Below are positions 5,430 through 12,582 of a stretch of DNA of 12,606 nucleotides, piece after piece (positions within the stretch are counted from its first letter, which is position 1; each line of letters opens with the position of its first letter). Under the pieces are notes generated by a model, which did not search any database, was not told where the DNA came from, and worked only from the letters and a program-made list of their open reading frames with translations. The stretch comes from an uncultured Megasphaera sp. (GTDB lineage: Bacteria > Bacillota > Negativicutes > Veillonellales > Megasphaeraceae), in the NCBI RefSeq assembly GCF_900539295.1, contig NZ_UQBH01000040.1, forward strand, positions 1 to 12,606, given 5' to 3'. Position numbers and translations under genes: made by a program.

Positions 5430-7496
5430 ATGAAAGAATACACAAGTGATAAAATTCGCAACGTTGCTGTACTTTCGCACGATGGCGCCGGTAAAACGGC
5501 GGTTGTTGAATCGTTACTGCTGGCCTGCGGCGCCGTCGATGCCGTTGGCGTCGGTAAAGACAACAAGCATATTATGGATTATGAACCGGAAGAAATTAAG
5601 CGTAACGTAACGATTCAGCTCAGTATTGCTCCTTGCGAATGGGAAGGCTATAAACTGAATTTCCTCGATACGCCGGGGTATTCTGAATTTTGTGGTGAAG
5701 TTCGCGCTGCCCTGCGTGCCAGTGACGGCATTCTGTTGGTCGTATCGGCAGAATCGGGCGTTGAAATGGATACGGAACGGGCTTGGGACTACGGTCTCGA
5801 ATTGAAACTGCCGCGCATGGTCTATGTCAACAAGATGGACGTGGAACACGCCGACTTCTTTGGCTGCTTGGAAAAATTGCGTTCCGTATTCGGAAAATCC
5901 ATCATGCCCCTTCAGATTCCTATCGGTGAAGGCAAAGATTTCCGCGGAATTATCGACGTCTGCAAAATGGTCGCCTGGGAATGGAATAACGGACAATGCA
6001 CGGAAATTAAAGTTCCGCCGGAATACATGGCGAAAGCTCGTGAAGTGCGCGAAATGTGCATGGAAGCCGCTGCTGAAGGTGACGACGAACTGTTGGAAAA
6101 ATACCTCAACGGCGATGAACTCACCATCGAAGAACTCCGCAAGGGCCTTTATCAAGGGATGCTGACAGGCCGCGTCTGCCCGCTGATGTGCGGCAGTGCT
6201 ATCCACCATATCGGTACGGCAGAACTCCTGCGCCGTATTATTACGTACATGCCCGATGCTTCGCAGAAGGTCATGATGGGGACCGATAAGAAGACGGAAG
6301 AACCGGTCATGGTATATCCCAATAAACCCTTTACGGCTTTCGTATTTAAGACCGTCGTTGACCCCTTTGCCGGAAAGCTAAGTTATGTCCGCATTTTCTC
6401 GGGCGAACTCAAAGAAGGCGACCGGCTCTATAACGTAACCCAGGGCGAAGACGAAAAGATGGGTAAAGTCCTGACCTTGGTCGGGAAGGAACCGATTCCC
6501 GTTCCCGTAGCCATTGCCGGCGATATCGTCGTCTTGCCGAAACTGGCTCATGCCCGGACCGGCGATACTTTTGCATCTCCTGATTTCCAAGTGACTTATG
6601 ATCCCATTCGTTTCCCCAATCCGCTCCATACGGTAGCCCTCGTTCCGGAAAAGAAGGGCGAAGAAGAAAAATTGATGAACGCCCTCTTGCGTATCAGTGA
6701 AGAAGATCCGACGTGCACCATCGATAAGAGCGTAGAAGGAAAACAGCTCATCGTCCGCTGCATGGGCGACGTCCACCTCGATCACATCCTCATCAAGATT
6801 GAACGGAAATACGGTGTGAAAGCGAAACAGGAAGAACTGTACATTCCTTATCGGGAAACGATTAAGGAAAAGGCGACGGCCGAAGGCAAACATAAGAAAC
6901 AGAGCGGCGGTCACGGACAGTTCGGTCACGTCTTCCTCGATATCGAACCGTTGACGACGGGTGAACCCTTTGAATTCGTCGATAAGATTTTTGGCGGCGC
7001 CGTACCGAGACAGTACATTCCGGCCGTTGAAAAAGGCGTTCGTGAAACCTTGGAAAAAGGCCTCATTGCCGGCTTCCCCATGATTAACGTCAAGGTCACC
7101 TTGACTGACGGATCGTACCACCCTGTCGACTCTTCGGAAATGGCCTTCAAGGTCGCTGCCGGCCAGGCTTTAAAGAAAGCAGTACCGGAAGCTAAACCGA
7201 TTCTCCTCGAACCGATTTACAACGTCGACGTCGTCATCCCTGAAGATTACATGGGCGATGTCATGGGCGACTTCAGCAGCCGACGCGGCCGTATCCTCGG
7301 CATGGAACACCATCGCAACCGCAAGGGTATCATCGTCGTAAAGGCACAGGTTCCCTTGGCTGAAATGCGGGATTACGTAACGGTTCTGCGCTCCATGACC
7401 CAGGGTAAGGGTACCTTTAATATGGAATTCTATGCCTATGAAGAAGTACCGAAAAAAATCATGGATGAAATCATTGAAAAGAGACAGGCTGAATAG
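5430..7496 (+). CDS. Elongation factor G-like GTPase (EF-G paralogue, FusA2-type)
   Basis: Translational GTPase of 688 residues, close to EF-G length. The GTPase core shows G1 SHDGAGKT (16-23), switch I RNVTI (58-62), G3 DTPGY (80-84) and G4 NKMD (134-137). EF-G domains II-V appear to follow, including the domain IV-like segment GGHGQFGHVFLDIEP and the domain V segment around GDVMGDFSSRRGRILGM. Canonical EF-G has DTPGH at G3; Tyr84 replaces the catalytic-type His, as I recall for Thermus EF-G-2 and related paralogues. With the altered P-loop, this argues for the EF-G-like subfamily, whose cellular role is not settled. The frame is open to an ATG at 5352. I chose 5430 because AGGAGG (5414-5419) sits 10 nt upstream and the N-terminus then fits the family. 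It is flanked by terminators on both sides, so it is monocistronic. Confidence 0.88.
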   Translation: MKEYTSDKIRNVAVLSHDGAGKTAVVESLLLACGAVDAVGVGKDNKHIMDYEPEEIKRNVTIQLSIAPCEWEGYKLNFLDTPGYSEFCGEVRAALRASDGILLVVSAESGVEMDTERAWDYGLELKLPRMVYVNKMDVEHADFFGCLEKLRSVFGKSIMPLQIPIGEGKDFRGIIDVCKMVAWEWNNGQCTEIKVPPEYMAKAREVREMCMEAAAEGDDELLEKYLNGDELTIEELRKGLYQGMLTGRVCPLMCGSAIHHIGTAELLRRIITYMPDASQKVMMGTDKKTEEPVMVYPNKPFTAFVFKTVVDPFAGKLSYVRIFSGELKEGDRLYNVTQGEDEKMGKVLTLVGKEPIPVPVAIAGDIVVLPKLAHARTGDTFASPDFQVTYDPIRFPNPLHTVALVPEKKGEEEKLMNALLRISEEDPTCTIDKSVEGKQLIVRCMGDVHLDHILIKIERKYGVKAKQEELYIPYRETIKEKATAEGKHKKQSGGHGQFGHVFLDIEPLTTGEPFEFVDKIFGGAVPRQYIPAVEKGVRETLEKGLIAGFPMINVKVTLTDGSYHPVDSSEMAFKVAAGQALKKAVPEAKPILLEPIYNVDVVIPEDYMGDVMGDFSSRRGRILGMEHHRNRKGIIVVKAQVPLAEMRDYVTVLRSMTQGKGTFNMEFYAYEEVPKKIMDEIIEKRQAE

Positions 7497-7528
7497 AACG
7501 GATGCTTGTCTGGCTATATGGTAAAAGG

Positions 7529-7567
7529 GGCACTGCCGGAAGAAATTCTTTTGGGCAGTGCCTTTTT
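7529..7567 (+). terminator. Intrinsic terminator after the EF-G-like gene
   Basis: GGCACTGCC (7529-7537) pairs perfectly with GGCAGTGCC (7554-7562). Part of the loop (AAGAA/TTCTT) can pair further. A run of T follows. Confidence 0.93.
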
Positions 7568-7601
7568 TCTACTCAATCGCTATAGGCACGGTGACTTATG
7601 A

Positions 7602-7647
7602 ATGTTCCTGCACTTGAACATATCATTATGTGGGAGATGGCATGTTC
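7602..7647. repeat. ATGTTC inverted repeat with a third direct copy
   Basis: ATGTTC (7602-7607) and GAACAT (7616-7621) form a 6-bp dyad with an 8-nt spacer, and ATGTTC recurs at 7642-7647. All lie upstream of the predicted promoter of the small gene pair. A regulator site is possible; a chance repeat cannot be excluded. Confidence 0.25.
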
Positions 7648-7652
7648 GTAAG

Positions 7653-7683
7653 TTGATTCTAATGAGGCCGGGTGTGATATAAT
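7653..7683 (+). promoter_or_regulatory. Probable extended -10 promoter of the small accessory gene pair
   Basis: A perfect TATAAT at 7678-7683 is preceded by TG one base away (7675-7676). The best -35, TTGATT at 7653-7658, has a long 19-bp spacer, so the extended -10 probably does most of the work. The predicted start is near 7690, about 27 nt before the start codon. Confidence 0.6.
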
Positions 7684-7716
7684 AAAAACAAACATTAATA
7701 TCAGGGAGAAACGCTT

Positions 7717-7985
7717 ATGATGTACCCTTACATGACTTTGGCGGACGATACTGAAATTACGCATTCGCCAATCCAGGGAGACGGAACCGTAAAAGTGTAT
7801 ATTGAAACACCGTGTAATAGAGGCTTTAATCATGCAACTTGCATCCTGCCCACTATAAATGGCAGGATATTCAAGGATATTCAGAGTCTGATATCAAGGA
7901 ATGGGACGCTTTCGTTCACGATAATTCGCATTTAATTATGCAGTTAGCGGCTGAAGGAGGCTTTCATAATGTCACCGTTATTTAG
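7717..7985 (+). pseudogene. Small hypothetical protein gene broken by a one-base frameshift near 7854
   Basis: The uninterrupted frame from ATG 7717 stops at 7935 (72 residues). Moving back one base at about 7854 gives a continuation starting YKWQDIQGYSESDIKEW and ending at TAG 7983-7985, for 89 residues in total. The continuation looks like real protein, with WDAFVHDNSHLIMQLAAEGG, while the native tail after residue 46 (NGRIFKDIQSL...) does not. A single T missing from what would be ACT-TAT-AAA explains the break. The N-terminus, MMYPYMTLADDTEITHS, resembles small proteins I recall being encoded next to DUF4160 genes; I cannot name the family with confidence. AGGGAGA (7703-7709) lies 7 nt before the start. 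The restored gene would overlap the next start codon by 17 nt, suggesting ancestral translational coupling. A sequencing error is the main alternative. Function unknown. Confidence 0.7.
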
Positions 7986-8247
7986 AATCGGTCCTTATGT
8001 GATTTATTTTTGGTCGAATGGAAACTACCCTATTGAACCTATACATGTTCATATTGCAGAGGGAACTCCTTCCAAAAATGCGACAAAAATTTGGATTACG
8101 AGTAAAGGTGGGGCTCTATTGTGTAATAATAATTCTAGGATTCCGAAATCGGCTTTGAATTTTTTATTAAGAAGTATTGAAGCAAATCACAAGTTAATCG
8201 TAAAAAGGTGGATAGAACATTTTGAAGAAATCACTTTTTACTGCTAA
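7969..8247 (+). CDS. DUF4160-like small protein
   Basis: A 92-residue cytoplasmic protein. The N-terminal part, MSPLFRIGPYVIYFWSN, followed by EPIHVHIAEG (23-32), matches the general pattern of DUF4160 (IGGYRFFFYS...PPHVHV..G). A C-terminal helix contains LRSIEANHKLIVKRWIEHF. DUF4160 genes often sit in two-gene modules with another small protein and are sometimes predicted to be toxin-antitoxin-like, but no biochemical function can be assigned here. AAGGAGG (7954-7960) lies 8 nt before the ATG and inside the restored reading frame of the broken upstream gene. Codon use and base composition are markedly more AT-rich than in the neighbouring metabolic and housekeeping genes. That fits acquisition of the pair as an accessory module. 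Confidence 0.75.
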   Translation: MSPLFRIGPYVIYFWSNGNYPIEPIHVHIAEGTPSKNATKIWITSKGGALLCNNNSRIPKSALNFLLRSIEANHKLIVKRWIEHFEEITFYC

Positions 8248-8248
8248 T

Positions 8249-8280
8249 AATAGGTTCGCATATTGAGGACCTATTTTTTT
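8249..8280 (+). terminator. Intrinsic terminator after the DUF4160-like gene
   Basis: AATAGGTTC (8249-8257) pairs with GGACCTATT (8267-8275), a 9-bp stem with one wobble and a 9-nt loop. T continues to 8280. The stem begins two bases after the stop codon. Confidence 0.8.
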
Positions 8281-8357
8281 GTTTGTGCAAATTCTGTCTC
8301 CGCGGCAGTATCTGGAATAACTATGCGTAATTAGCATGTGATACTTTACTATAACGC

Positions 8358-8386
8358 TTGTAACGGCTGGCGGTGCGGCGTATAAT
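8358..8386 (+). promoter_or_regulatory. Promoter of the CoA-transferase gene
   Basis: A perfect TATAAT at 8381-8386 lies 17 bp after TTGTAA (8358-8363, 4 of 6 matches). The upstream alternative start codon at 8387 immediately follows the -10 and so would not be transcribed. This supports the start at 8456. Confidence 0.65.
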
Positions 8387-8455
8387 ATGACTATAAGTAA
8401 ACGTAAAACGTCATACTATGCAATTGGTATAGATACTATGGAAAGGGTGATTTAT

Positions 8456-9799
8456 ATGTCTCAATGGACAGACATGTACAAACAAAAATTGATGACCGCT
8501 GAAGAGGCTGTCAAAGTCGTACAATCGGGCGACTGGGTGGATTATGGCATGGGAACGACCCAGCCGGTTCTCCTTGACCAGGCCTTGGCAGCCCGGCGGG
8601 ACGAACTGCAGGATGTAAAAGTCCGCATGTGTCTTTCCGTCGCTCCGCGTCAAATCATTGAACAGGATCCGGACCGCAAAGCCTTTACGGCCATGAACTG
8701 GCATATGGGCGGCTATGACCGGAAAAAATGCGCTCTCGGCCAGATGAACTTCATCCCCATGTGCTACCGCAATAAGCCGTCTATGTACCGCGACCTCCTC
8801 GATGTCGACGTGGCTCTCATCACGGTCGGCCCCATGGATAAACACGGTTTCTTCAACTTCGGCCTGGCCGTATCGGCAACGGAAGCAATTACCCAAAAAG
8901 CTAAGAAAGTCATCGTAGAAGTCAACGAAGCTATGCCTCGCGTTCTCGGCGGCCGCGGCGAATGCATCCATATCAGCGATATCGACGGCATCGTCGAATA
9001 CGGCAATCATCCTTTGGCAACGATTCCCTTTGCAACGGGTGACGACATCGACGCTACTATTGCAAAAATGATTGTTGAACAGGTTCCTAACGGAGCGACC
9101 CTGCAGCTGGGTATCGGCAGCCTGCCGAATACGATCGGCGCTCTCCTGTCCGAATCGGATCTGAAGGATTTGGGGGTTCACACGGAAATGCTCGTCGACG
9201 CCTTCTATCTGATGTATAAGAACGGTCAGCTGACCAACCGCCGCAAGGCTTTTTGCCCCAATAAGGTGAGCTGGTCTTTTGCCCTCGGCACGCAGGACCT
9301 CTATGACTGGATGGATGACAATCCGTACTTGGCAGCTTACCCGGTCGACGTCATCAACGACCCCTTCGTCATCGCCCAGATGGATAACTTTATTTCTATC
9401 AACAACTGTATCGAAGTCGACCTCTTCGGCCAGATTTCTTCCGAATCATCGGGGACGCAGCAGATCAGCGGCAGCGGCGGCCAGCTTGACTTCACCGACG
9501 GTGCTTATCGGTCACCGGGCGGAAAGAGCATCATCGCCCTGCGCTCGACCTTCCACAATAAGAAGACCGGCCGCGATGAATCTCGTATCCTGCCGACCTT
9601 GGCTCCGGGTACGACCGTTACCGACCCGCGGTCCCAGATCAACTTTGTCGTTACCGAATACGGCATGGTCAACCTCATGGGCGCCTCGACGTGGGAACGG
9701 GCAGAACGCCTGATCAGCATCGCTCATCCTGACTTCCGGGAAGATCTCATCAAAGAAGCGGAAAAAATGAAAATCTGGCGCTACAGCAATAAAAAATAA
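8456..9799 (+). CDS. Butyryl-CoA:acetate / 4-hydroxybutyrate CoA-transferase family protein
   Basis: Class I-type acetyl-CoA hydrolase/transferase of 447 residues, typical length for the family. It should move CoA between an acyl-CoA such as butyryl-CoA or 4-hydroxybutyryl-CoA and acetate, the last step of butyrate production by the transferase route. Visible motifs: GIGSLPNTIG at 219-228 (counterpart of the GIGGMPNA loop), DLGVHTEM at 238-245 with Glu244 as the predicted nucleophile forming the glutamyl-CoA thioester, and GSGGQLDF at 339-346. TVTDPRSQINFVVTEYG near 387-403 is also characteristic. Start 8456 has AAAGGG (8442-8447) 8 nt upstream; the longer frame from 8387 would begin at the promoter. 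It is a single-gene unit. Exact acyl specificity (butyrate, caproate, propionate or 4-hydroxybutyrate) cannot be decided from sequence alone. Confidence 0.88.
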   Translation: MSQWTDMYKQKLMTAEEAVKVVQSGDWVDYGMGTTQPVLLDQALAARRDELQDVKVRMCLSVAPRQIIEQDPDRKAFTAMNWHMGGYDRKKCALGQMNFIPMCYRNKPSMYRDLLDVDVALITVGPMDKHGFFNFGLAVSATEAITQKAKKVIVEVNEAMPRVLGGRGECIHISDIDGIVEYGNHPLATIPFATGDDIDATIAKMIVEQVPNGATLQLGIGSLPNTIGALLSESDLKDLGVHTEMLVDAFYLMYKNGQLTNRRKAFCPNKVSWSFALGTQDLYDWMDDNPYLAAYPVDVINDPFVIAQMDNFISINNCIEVDLFGQISSESSGTQQISGSGGQLDFTDGAYRSPGGKSIIALRSTFHNKKTGRDESRILPTLAPGTTVTDPRSQINFVVTEYGMVNLMGASTWERAERLISIAHPDFREDLIKEAEKMKIWRYSNKK

Positions 9800-9809
9800 A
9801 CTCTTTAAA

Positions 9810-9844
9810 ATTACAGGCCGTCCCTTTGGGCGGCCTTTTGTAAT
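9810..9844 (+). terminator. Intrinsic terminator after the CoA-transferase gene
   Basis: AGGCCGTCC (9815-9823) pairs with GGGCGGCCT (9828-9836) with one G-U wobble and a 4-nt loop. Flanking ATTAC (9810-9814) can pair with GTAAT (9840-9844) around a bulge. The T run is short, only four. Confidence 0.75.
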
Positions 9845-9884
9845 GGCGAATATTAGGGTTAGACTATTAAAAATGATGAAACTT

Positions 9885-9898
9885 TGCTATAATATAAT
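9885..9898 (+). promoter_or_regulatory. Extended -10 promoter region of gyrA
   Basis: TGCTATAAT at 9885-9893 is a consensus extended -10. A second overlapping TATAAT lies at 9893-9898. No good -35 is visible, which is acceptable for an extended -10 promoter. The leader to the GTG start is about 100 nt. Confidence 0.55.
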
Positions 9899-9987
9899 GG
9901 TATGCGCCCATTTTGACGGGCAGTATAGCAAAACAGATTCGGACTGCAGGACCCTTTTCGGCCGGCAGTTATTTTCAGTTTGTATAT

Positions 9988-9993
9988 GAGGTG
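9988..9993 (+). promoter_or_regulatory. Ribosome binding site deciding the GTG start of gyrA
   Basis: GAGGTG at 9988-9993 lies 6 nt before GTG 10000. The frame is open back to a TTG at 9913, but no Shine-Dalgarno precedes that codon, and the extra 29 residues do not resemble the gyrase N-terminus. Confidence 0.75.
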
Positions 9994-9999
9994 AAATTT

Positions 10000-12465
10000 G
10001 TGGACGAACAACAAGTAGATAAGATTGTGCCGGTTTGTCTGGAAAGTGAAATGCAGACGTCGTACATCGACTATGCTATGAGTGTTATCATCACTCGTGC
10101 CCTGCCGGATGTGCGTGACGGGCTGAAGCCGGTTCACCGGCGGATTCTCTACGCCATGCATGAAGCGGGCATGACGCCGAACAAACCGTATAAGAAATCG
10201 GCCCGTATTGTCGGTGAAGTTTTAGGTAAGTATCACCCCCACGGGGACAGCTCCGTCTATGATGCGACCGTCCGCTTGGCCCAGGATTTTTCGACTCGCT
10301 ATCCCCTTGTCGACGGTCACGGCAACTTCGGTTCTGTTGACGGTGACTCGGCGGCAGCTATGCGTTATACCGAAGTGCGTATGGCTAAGATTACGGGAGA
10401 AATGCTGGAAGATATCGACAAGGAAACGGTCGATTTCATGCCCAACTATGACGGCTCTATGCAGGAACCGACGGTCCTGCCGTCGAAGATTCCGAACCTC
10501 TTAGTAAACGGCTCGGCGGGGATTGCTGTCGGCATGGCGACCAACATTCCGCCCCATAATTTAAGCGAAGTCGTCGACGGCTGTGTTCAGCTTATCGACA
10601 ATCCTGATTCCAGCCTGGAAGAAATCATGACCAAGGTAAAAGGGCCTGATTTCCCGACCGGAGCTAAAATCATGGGCCGTGAAGGCATCTTAAAAGCCTA
10701 TTCGACGGGGCGCGGCAGCGTCAAGATGCGTTCCTGCGCTTCTATCGAACCGATGAATAAGGGTAAGAACCGTATCGTCGTCACGGAAATTCCCTACCAG
10801 GTCAATAAGGCTCGGGTCATTGAATCCATTGCCGACTTGTCACGCAATAAGGAAATCGACGGCATCACGGCTCTTCGCGATGAATCGGACCGCAAAGGGA
10901 TGCGCATCGTCATCGAGCTCCGCGCCGATGTTAACCCGGATATCGTCCTGAATAAGCTGTACAAGCACACTCAGCTCCAGGAAACCTTCGGGGTCATCAT
11001 GCTGGCTCTCGTCGACGGCCATCCGCGGGTTTTGACGCTGAAACAGATTCTGACCTACTATTTGGATCATCAGAAAAATGTCATCACGCGTCGCTGCCGG
11101 TTTGAACTCGATAAGGCCCTGGCCCGCGCTCACATCTTAGAAGGTCTGCTCATCGCCCTCGACCACATTGACGAAGTCATCAAGACCATTCGTGAATCGG
11201 CAACGGATGAAGTGGCGAAGACATCCCTCATGGCCAAGTTCGGCCTTAGCGAAAAACAGGCAGTCGCTATCCTCGACATGCGTCTGCGCCGCCTGACCGG
11301 ACTCGAACGTGAAAAAATCGAAGAAGAATATAAGGAATTGGAAGAACGCATTGCCTACCTGCGCAGCGTTTTGGCCGATGAACATAAAGTTATGGAAATC
11401 GTCAAGACGGAACTCCTCGATGCGAAGAAGAAGTTTGGTGACAAACGGCGTACGGAAATCGTAGCCGATTCGTCTGAATTTGCCATCGAAGACATGATTC
11501 CCAACGAACGCATGGTCCTGACCCTTACCCGTCGGGGATACATGAAGCGCATCAACGCTAATGTATACCATACGCAGAATAAGGGCGGCCGCGGTATCAA
11601 GGGCATGGGAACCAAAGATGAAGATGCTGTAAACCACCTGCTCTATACTTCGGCGTGGAATACGGTCTTGTTCTTCACCAACTTTGGCCGCGTCTATCGT
11701 CTGAAGTCTTATGAAATTCCGGAAGCCAACAGCCGTAATTCTAAGGGCATTGCTGCCATCAACATCCTGCCCTTGTCGAACGGGGAAAAGGTCAACGCCC
11801 TCATCGACCTCGACCAGGTTGATCCGTCGATGAACCTCTTTATGGTAACGGAAAAGGGCTTGGTCAAAAAGACGGTCCTTCATGAATTTAAGAATGTCCG
11901 CCGTAACGGCCTCATCGCTATCTCCCTCATGGAAGGGGACCATTTGGCTAAGGTGCGCCTGACCAACGGCGACCAGACCATTATTTTGGCAACGAAATTG
12001 GGGATGGCCATCTGCTTTAATGAAAATGATGTCCGTCCTATGGGCCGTAATACGCGCGGTGTCCGCGGTATTACCCTGGCTGAAGGGGATATGGTCATCG
12101 GAGCCGACGTCCTGGCTGAAGACTGCCAGGTCCTGACGGTCAGTGAAGAAGGCTTTGGCAAGCGCAATAACGTCGATGCCTATAAAGTCCAGCTTCGCGG
12201 CGGCAAGGGGATCAAGAACTTCAAGATTACCCCGAAAACCGGCGACATCGTCGGTGTCGAAGTCGTCCATGAAGGACAGGAACTGATGCTCATTACGTCC
12301 AACGGCATCGTCATTCGTACGGATATTGAAAGCATTGGCATCAAGAAAGGACGCAACACGTCCGGTGTCAAGATTCAGAAACTGGAAGGCGACGATAAAG
12401 TCGCTGCTCTCGATACGATTGCTATCGAGGGAACGGATGAAGACGATGAAGAACAAGAACAGTAA
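10000..12465 (+). CDS. gyrA: DNA gyrase subunit A
   Basis: Breakage-reunion subunit of DNA gyrase (A2B2), which introduces negative supercoils. The 821 residues are full length. The N-terminal catalytic domain carries LPDVRDGLKPVHRRILYAM at 35-53 and the active-site Tyr123 in AAMRYTEVR. The quinolone-resistance region reads HPHGDSSVYD (79-88); Ser84 and Asp88 match the susceptible-type Ser83 and Asp87 of E. coli. The C-terminal beta-pinwheel (about 500-800) has a GyrA box of form QNKGGRG at 526-532 and a second box-like QLRGGKG at 731-737 in the last blades. The box, MPNYDGSMQEP at 147-157 and the full-length pinwheel favour GyrA over ParC. The tail is strongly acidic (DEDDEEQEQ), as in many gyrases. 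The start is GTG 10000. gyrB is not in the window, so the classical gyrB-gyrA pairing is not seen here. Confidence 0.95.
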   Translation: MDEQQVDKIVPVCLESEMQTSYIDYAMSVIITRALPDVRDGLKPVHRRILYAMHEAGMTPNKPYKKSARIVGEVLGKYHPHGDSSVYDATVRLAQDFSTRYPLVDGHGNFGSVDGDSAAAMRYTEVRMAKITGEMLEDIDKETVDFMPNYDGSMQEPTVLPSKIPNLLVNGSAGIAVGMATNIPPHNLSEVVDGCVQLIDNPDSSLEEIMTKVKGPDFPTGAKIMGREGILKAYSTGRGSVKMRSCASIEPMNKGKNRIVVTEIPYQVNKARVIESIADLSRNKEIDGITALRDESDRKGMRIVIELRADVNPDIVLNKLYKHTQLQETFGVIMLALVDGHPRVLTLKQILTYYLDHQKNVITRRCRFELDKALARAHILEGLLIALDHIDEVIKTIRESATDEVAKTSLMAKFGLSEKQAVAILDMRLRRLTGLEREKIEEEYKELEERIAYLRSVLADEHKVMEIVKTELLDAKKKFGDKRRTEIVADSSEFAIEDMIPNERMVLTLTRRGYMKRINANVYHTQNKGGRGIKGMGTKDEDAVNHLLYTSAWNTVLFFTNFGRVYRLKSYEIPEANSRNSKGIAAINILPLSNGEKVNALIDLDQVDPSMNLFMVTEKGLVKKTVLHEFKNVRRNGLIAISLMEGDHLAKVRLTNGDQTIILATKLGMAICFNENDVRPMGRNTRGVRGITLAEGDMVIGADVLAEDCQVLTVSEEGFGKRNNVDAYKVQLRGGKGIKNFKITPKTGDIVGVEVVHEGQELMLITSNGIVIRTDIESIGIKKGRNTSGVKIQKLEGDDKVAALDTIAIEGTDEDDEEQEQ

Positions 12466-12500
12466 AAGCTGTTTAAAGACTAGTTGAAAAGAGTCATAGG

Positions 12501-12528
12501 AAGGCCGCCTTTCAAGGCGGCCTTTTTT
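12501..12528 (+). terminator. Intrinsic terminator after gyrA
   Basis: AAGGCCGCCT (12501-12510) pairs perfectly with AGGCGGCCTT (12515-12524) with a 4-nt loop. T continues to 12528. Confidence 0.95.
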
Positions 12529-12548
12529 ATATAGAATATTTCTATATA
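12528..12548. promoter_or_regulatory. 9-bp palindrome directly upstream of the outgoing promoter
   Basis: TATATAGAA (12528-12536) and TTCTATATA (12540-12548) are perfect inverted arms around a 3-nt centre. The element ends 5 bp before the -35 box. It could be an operator or activator site for the unseen downstream gene, or simply an AT-rich UP element. No regulator is visible. Confidence 0.4.
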
Positions 12549-12553
12549 TATTC

Positions 12554-12582
12554 TTGACAATTCCTTTACACGGGAGTATACT
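12554..12582 (+). promoter_or_regulatory. Strong sigma-A promoter firing out of the window
   Basis: A perfect TTGACA at 12554-12559 is followed after 17 bp by TATACT at 12577-12582. Transcription would start near 12589. The GGGGG at 12596-12600 may be the ribosome binding site or part of a leader, but the window ends at 12606 before any start codon. Confidence 0.8.

Noticed and set aside
7845..7865. Programmed -1 frameshift in the small gene upstream of DUF4160
   Set aside because: There is no X-XXY-YYZ slippery heptamer. A simple one-base loss explains the frames better.
8387..8455. N-terminal extension of the CoA-transferase
   Set aside because: The ATG at 8387 directly abuts the -10 box and would not be in the transcript.
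9913..9999. TTG-initiated extension of GyrA by 29 residues
   Set aside because: It lacks a ribosome binding site and family similarity; GTG 10000 has GAGGTG at 6 nt.
11137..12456. Minus-strand open frame of 439 codons opposite gyrA
   Set aside because: It overlaps the conserved gyrase C-terminal half, and the composition of the translated product looks like an antisense shadow.
9815..12524. Similar GGCCGCC/GGCGGCC hairpins after the CoA-transferase and gyrA genes as a mobile repeat family
   Set aside because: Both are ordinary intrinsic terminators immediately after stop codons. The shared GC-rich stem is a common terminator form and nothing similar flanks it.
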